DNA of 15,433 nucleotides from Pseudomonadota bacterium (GTDB lineage: Bacteria > CALINM01): NCBI GenBank assembly GCA_026415985.1, contig JAOAGA010000040.1, positions 1 to 15,433 of the forward strand, in the 5' to 3' direction. Below are positions 13,836 to 15,433 of the stretch, in pieces. Numbering within the stretch: position 1 is the first letter of the stretch; each line of letters opens with the position of its first letter. The translations under genes were made by a program, and so were the position numbers. The notes beneath the pieces were generated by a model that worked only from the letters and a program-made list of their open reading frames with translations, did not search any database and was not told where the DNA came from.

Positions 13836-15433
13836 TTATAACATTTTATTTTTTAAAGCTTTTCTTATCTCATCAACAGCTAAAAGCATAACTGCAAAGG
13901 GCAGTTGATATAAAAAAATTACAGGACTGATTGAGAGAGTCTGAAAAATCCTGTTTCCTGTGTCGGTATAGAAGATAAAAAGAGCAATTAAAACCTCCAA
14001 AAAGATTCCGTAGAGTATTAATCTGTTACTGAAAAAACCTAATTTAAAAATAGATAAGGTATTTGATCTGCAAGTAAAGACGTTGGCAATCTGAGTTATT
14101 ACTATACCAGACAAACAGGCGGTTGTAGCAGTTATGTAAAGTGGATCTGTGAAAGATAAGACTTCACCGTATTTCCATCCCCCCTGATATAAAACAAGAA
14201 AAAAACCAGATAAACCACAAAGGGCCTCTATTGGACCCAAAATTAGGTAAGCTCTTGTTAAAACTCCTTTGTTAAGAAGTCTTTCCTCTTTTTTTCTCGG
14301 TGGTTTTTTCATCACCTCTTCTGAAGGTTTTTCCGAACCTAAGGCAAGGGCAGGAAATAGGTCTGTGCCTAAATCAACAGCTAAAATTTGCATTATTGTT
14401 AAAGGAAGCGGGATGCGAAACATAACATAGAGTATATAGGGTATTATCTCCGGAATGTTAGAGGAAAAAATGTAAGTTACAAAATTTCTGATATTTTCAA
14501 AAATTGCCCGTCCTTCTTCTATTGCATTGATAATTGTTGCAAAATTATCGTCTAACAATACTATTCCTGCACTTTCTTTGGCAATATCAGTTCCTGCTAT
14601 GCCCATAGATATACCAATATCAGCCCTTTTTAAAGCAGGGGCATCATTAACACCATCTCCTGTTACCGCTACTCTTAGTTTTTTATCCTTTAACAAGGTT
14701 ACTATCCTTAATTTGTCTATGGGGGTCATTCTCGCAAAAATAAGGTTTTCTGAATCTAATATTTTCAGAAGATCTTTGTCTTTCAGAGACAAAAACTCTC
14801 TCCTTTCTATAACCTTTGCATTAGCATCTGTTAACCCTATTTCTCTTGCAATGGCTTCTGCAGTTCTACCTGCATCACCGGTAATCATAATAATTTTTAT
14901 CCCTGCAGATTTGCATTTTTTCACGGCCTCATAAACCTCCGGTCTTGGAGGATCGTAGAGACCGATAAAGCCTAAAAAAATAAAATCTTCCTCTATTGCG
15001 GTATCATCAGAAAAATTTTTATACGCTAAGGCTATTACTTTTAGACCTTCACCTGTCATTTTATCGTAAATATTCTGAATTTCATGTTTTTCCGACTCAT
15101 CAATCAGAAAATTATCATTCCCAATCTCAATTTTAGTACATAGAGGGAACAGGTTTTCAAAAGCACCTTTAGAAAATACATACTCCTTATCTCCAATCCT
15201 GTTAACCGTGGTCATTATCTTACGGTCTGAATCGAAGGGTATCTCGCTTTTTTTAATAACATCAGCTTGATAATAGTCTTTTGCAAACTCAAAAAGAGCA
15301 ACTTCTAACGGATCACCTTTGGGAATATTTTTCTCTATAATCAAGCTGTTACAATAGATAGCGCAACTATAAATAATATTAGTCTGAGATTTTGACCATA
15401 TTTTTTTTACTACCAGTCTGTTTTCTGTAAGGG
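13836..15433 (-). CDS. P-type cation-transporting ATPase, C-terminal 531 residues (5' end outside window)
   Basis: The frame is open to the right edge, and its first visible residues, LTENRLVVKKIW, are the end of the phosphorylation motif DKTGTLTEN, so the catalytic Asp lies just outside. The rest is the nucleotide-binding domain (GDPLEVALFEFA; KGAFENLF), the P domain (DPPRPEV, TGDAGRTAEAI, VTGDGVNDAPALKRADIG) and a C-terminal membrane part of about six helices. The TM6 region reads ILAVDLGTDLFPALALGSE. This layout is that of P2-type ATPases, which pump Ca2+, Na+/K+ or H+. The DLGTD in TM6 resembles the Na,K/H,K-type pair of Asp residues more than the Ca2+-pump sequence, but the ion is not assignable without TM4. 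The TTG at 15344 is not the start, since conserved sequence continues upstream. No terminator is evident between the convergent ends. Confidence 0.93.
   Translation of the reverse strand, partial: LTENRLVVKKIWSKSQTNIIYSCAIYCNSLIIEKNIPKGDPLEVALFEFAKDYYQADVIKKSEIPFDSDRKIMTTVNRIGDKEYVFSKGAFENLFPLCTKIEIGNDNFLIDESEKHEIQNIYDKMTGEGLKVIALAYKNFSDDTAIEEDFIFLGFIGLYDPPRPEVYEAVKKCKSAGIKIIMITGDAGRTAEAIAREIGLTDANAKVIERREFLSLKDKDLLKILDSENLIFARMTPIDKLRIVTLLKDKKLRVAVTGDGVNDAPALKRADIGISMGIAGTDIAKESAGIVLLDDNFATIINAIEEGRAIFENIRNFVTYIFSSNIPEIIPYILYVMFRIPLPLTIMQILAVDLGTDLFPALALGSEKPSEEVMKKPPRKKEERLLNKGVLTRAYLILGPIEALCGLSGFFLVLYQGGWKYGEVLSFTDPLYITATTACLSGIVITQIANVFTCRSNTLSIFKLGFFSNRLILYGIFLEVLIALFIFYTDTGNRIFQTLSISPVIFLYQLPFAVMLLAVDEIRKALKNKML

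Noticed and set aside
14527-14934. 135-codon plus-strand frame opposite the ATPase
   Set aside because: Shadow of the conserved P domain; low-complexity hydrophobic sequence with no recognisable family.
15342-15344. TTG at 15344 as the start of a 502-residue ATPase
   Set aside because: The same frame continues upstream to the window edge and encodes LTENRLVVKKIW, the end of the conserved DKTGTLTEN motif. The gene is truncated by the window, not short.

Overview
The window is AT-rich bacterial chromosome with tightly packed genes. Family content suggests a Gram-negative-type anaerobe or microaerophile: a family 4 [4Fe-4S] uracil-DNA glycosylase, an Archaeoglobus-type IscS with IscU, a large hybrid histidine kinase with the H-box sequence AHDFNN, and an exported zinc-dependent phospholipase C relative. 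Deferribacterota or a similar deep-branching low-GC thermophile-rich lineage (for example Nitrospirota) would fit. This placement is an inference from gene content only and is of low confidence. I see no insertion sequence, phage gene, CRISPR array or compositional island.

Layout. (1) 1-353, minus: 5' part of an unrecognised gene running off the left edge, with a near-consensus promoter placed so that its mRNA would be leaderless. (2) 545-752, plus: a short tRNA operon, tRNA-His(GTG) then tRNA-Lys(CTT), behind a clear sigma70-type promoter. (3) 840-4511, plus: a translationally coupled operon of M50 site-2-type protease, trpS, scpA, scpB and an RluB-type pseudouridine synthase. Every junction is an overlap. 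(4) 4509-7221, plus: an Fe-S assembly and metal group comprising an IscS-like protein, IscU and a cation diffusion facilitator. (5) 7378-10464, plus: a 1028-residue membrane hybrid histidine kinase. (6) 12928-10454, minus: family 4 UDG, MogA/MoaB and an MFS exporter, overlapping or nearly so. (7) 12906-13811, plus: an exported zinc-PLC-like protein whose promoter lies inside the divergent UDG gene. (8) 15433-13836, minus: the C-terminal 531 residues of a P-type cation ATPase. The right edge cuts through its DKTGTLT phosphorylation motif.

Most notable is the IscS-like protein at 4569-5807. It keeps the cysteine-desulfurase fold signature and the mobile-loop cysteine (Cys330). The His-Lys pair that stacks near and covalently holds PLP is Ile206-Ser207, and the PLP-contacting Gln is Ala184. 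This is the pattern known from Archaeoglobus fulgidus IscS, which is reported to lack desulfurase activity and to lend a cysteine ligand to the cluster on IscU. Here the IscU gene follows directly, with all three cluster cysteines and the Asp intact. The pair suggests Fe-S assembly fed by free sulfide rather than by cysteine desulfuration, next to a Zn/Fe-type efflux carrier.

Second-tier observations are three genes whose promoters place the transcription start at or within a few bases of the ATG (1-353, 879 and 12906), and a UDG in which the third canonical Fe-S cysteine is Ser while an extra Cys appears 18 residues after the fourth.
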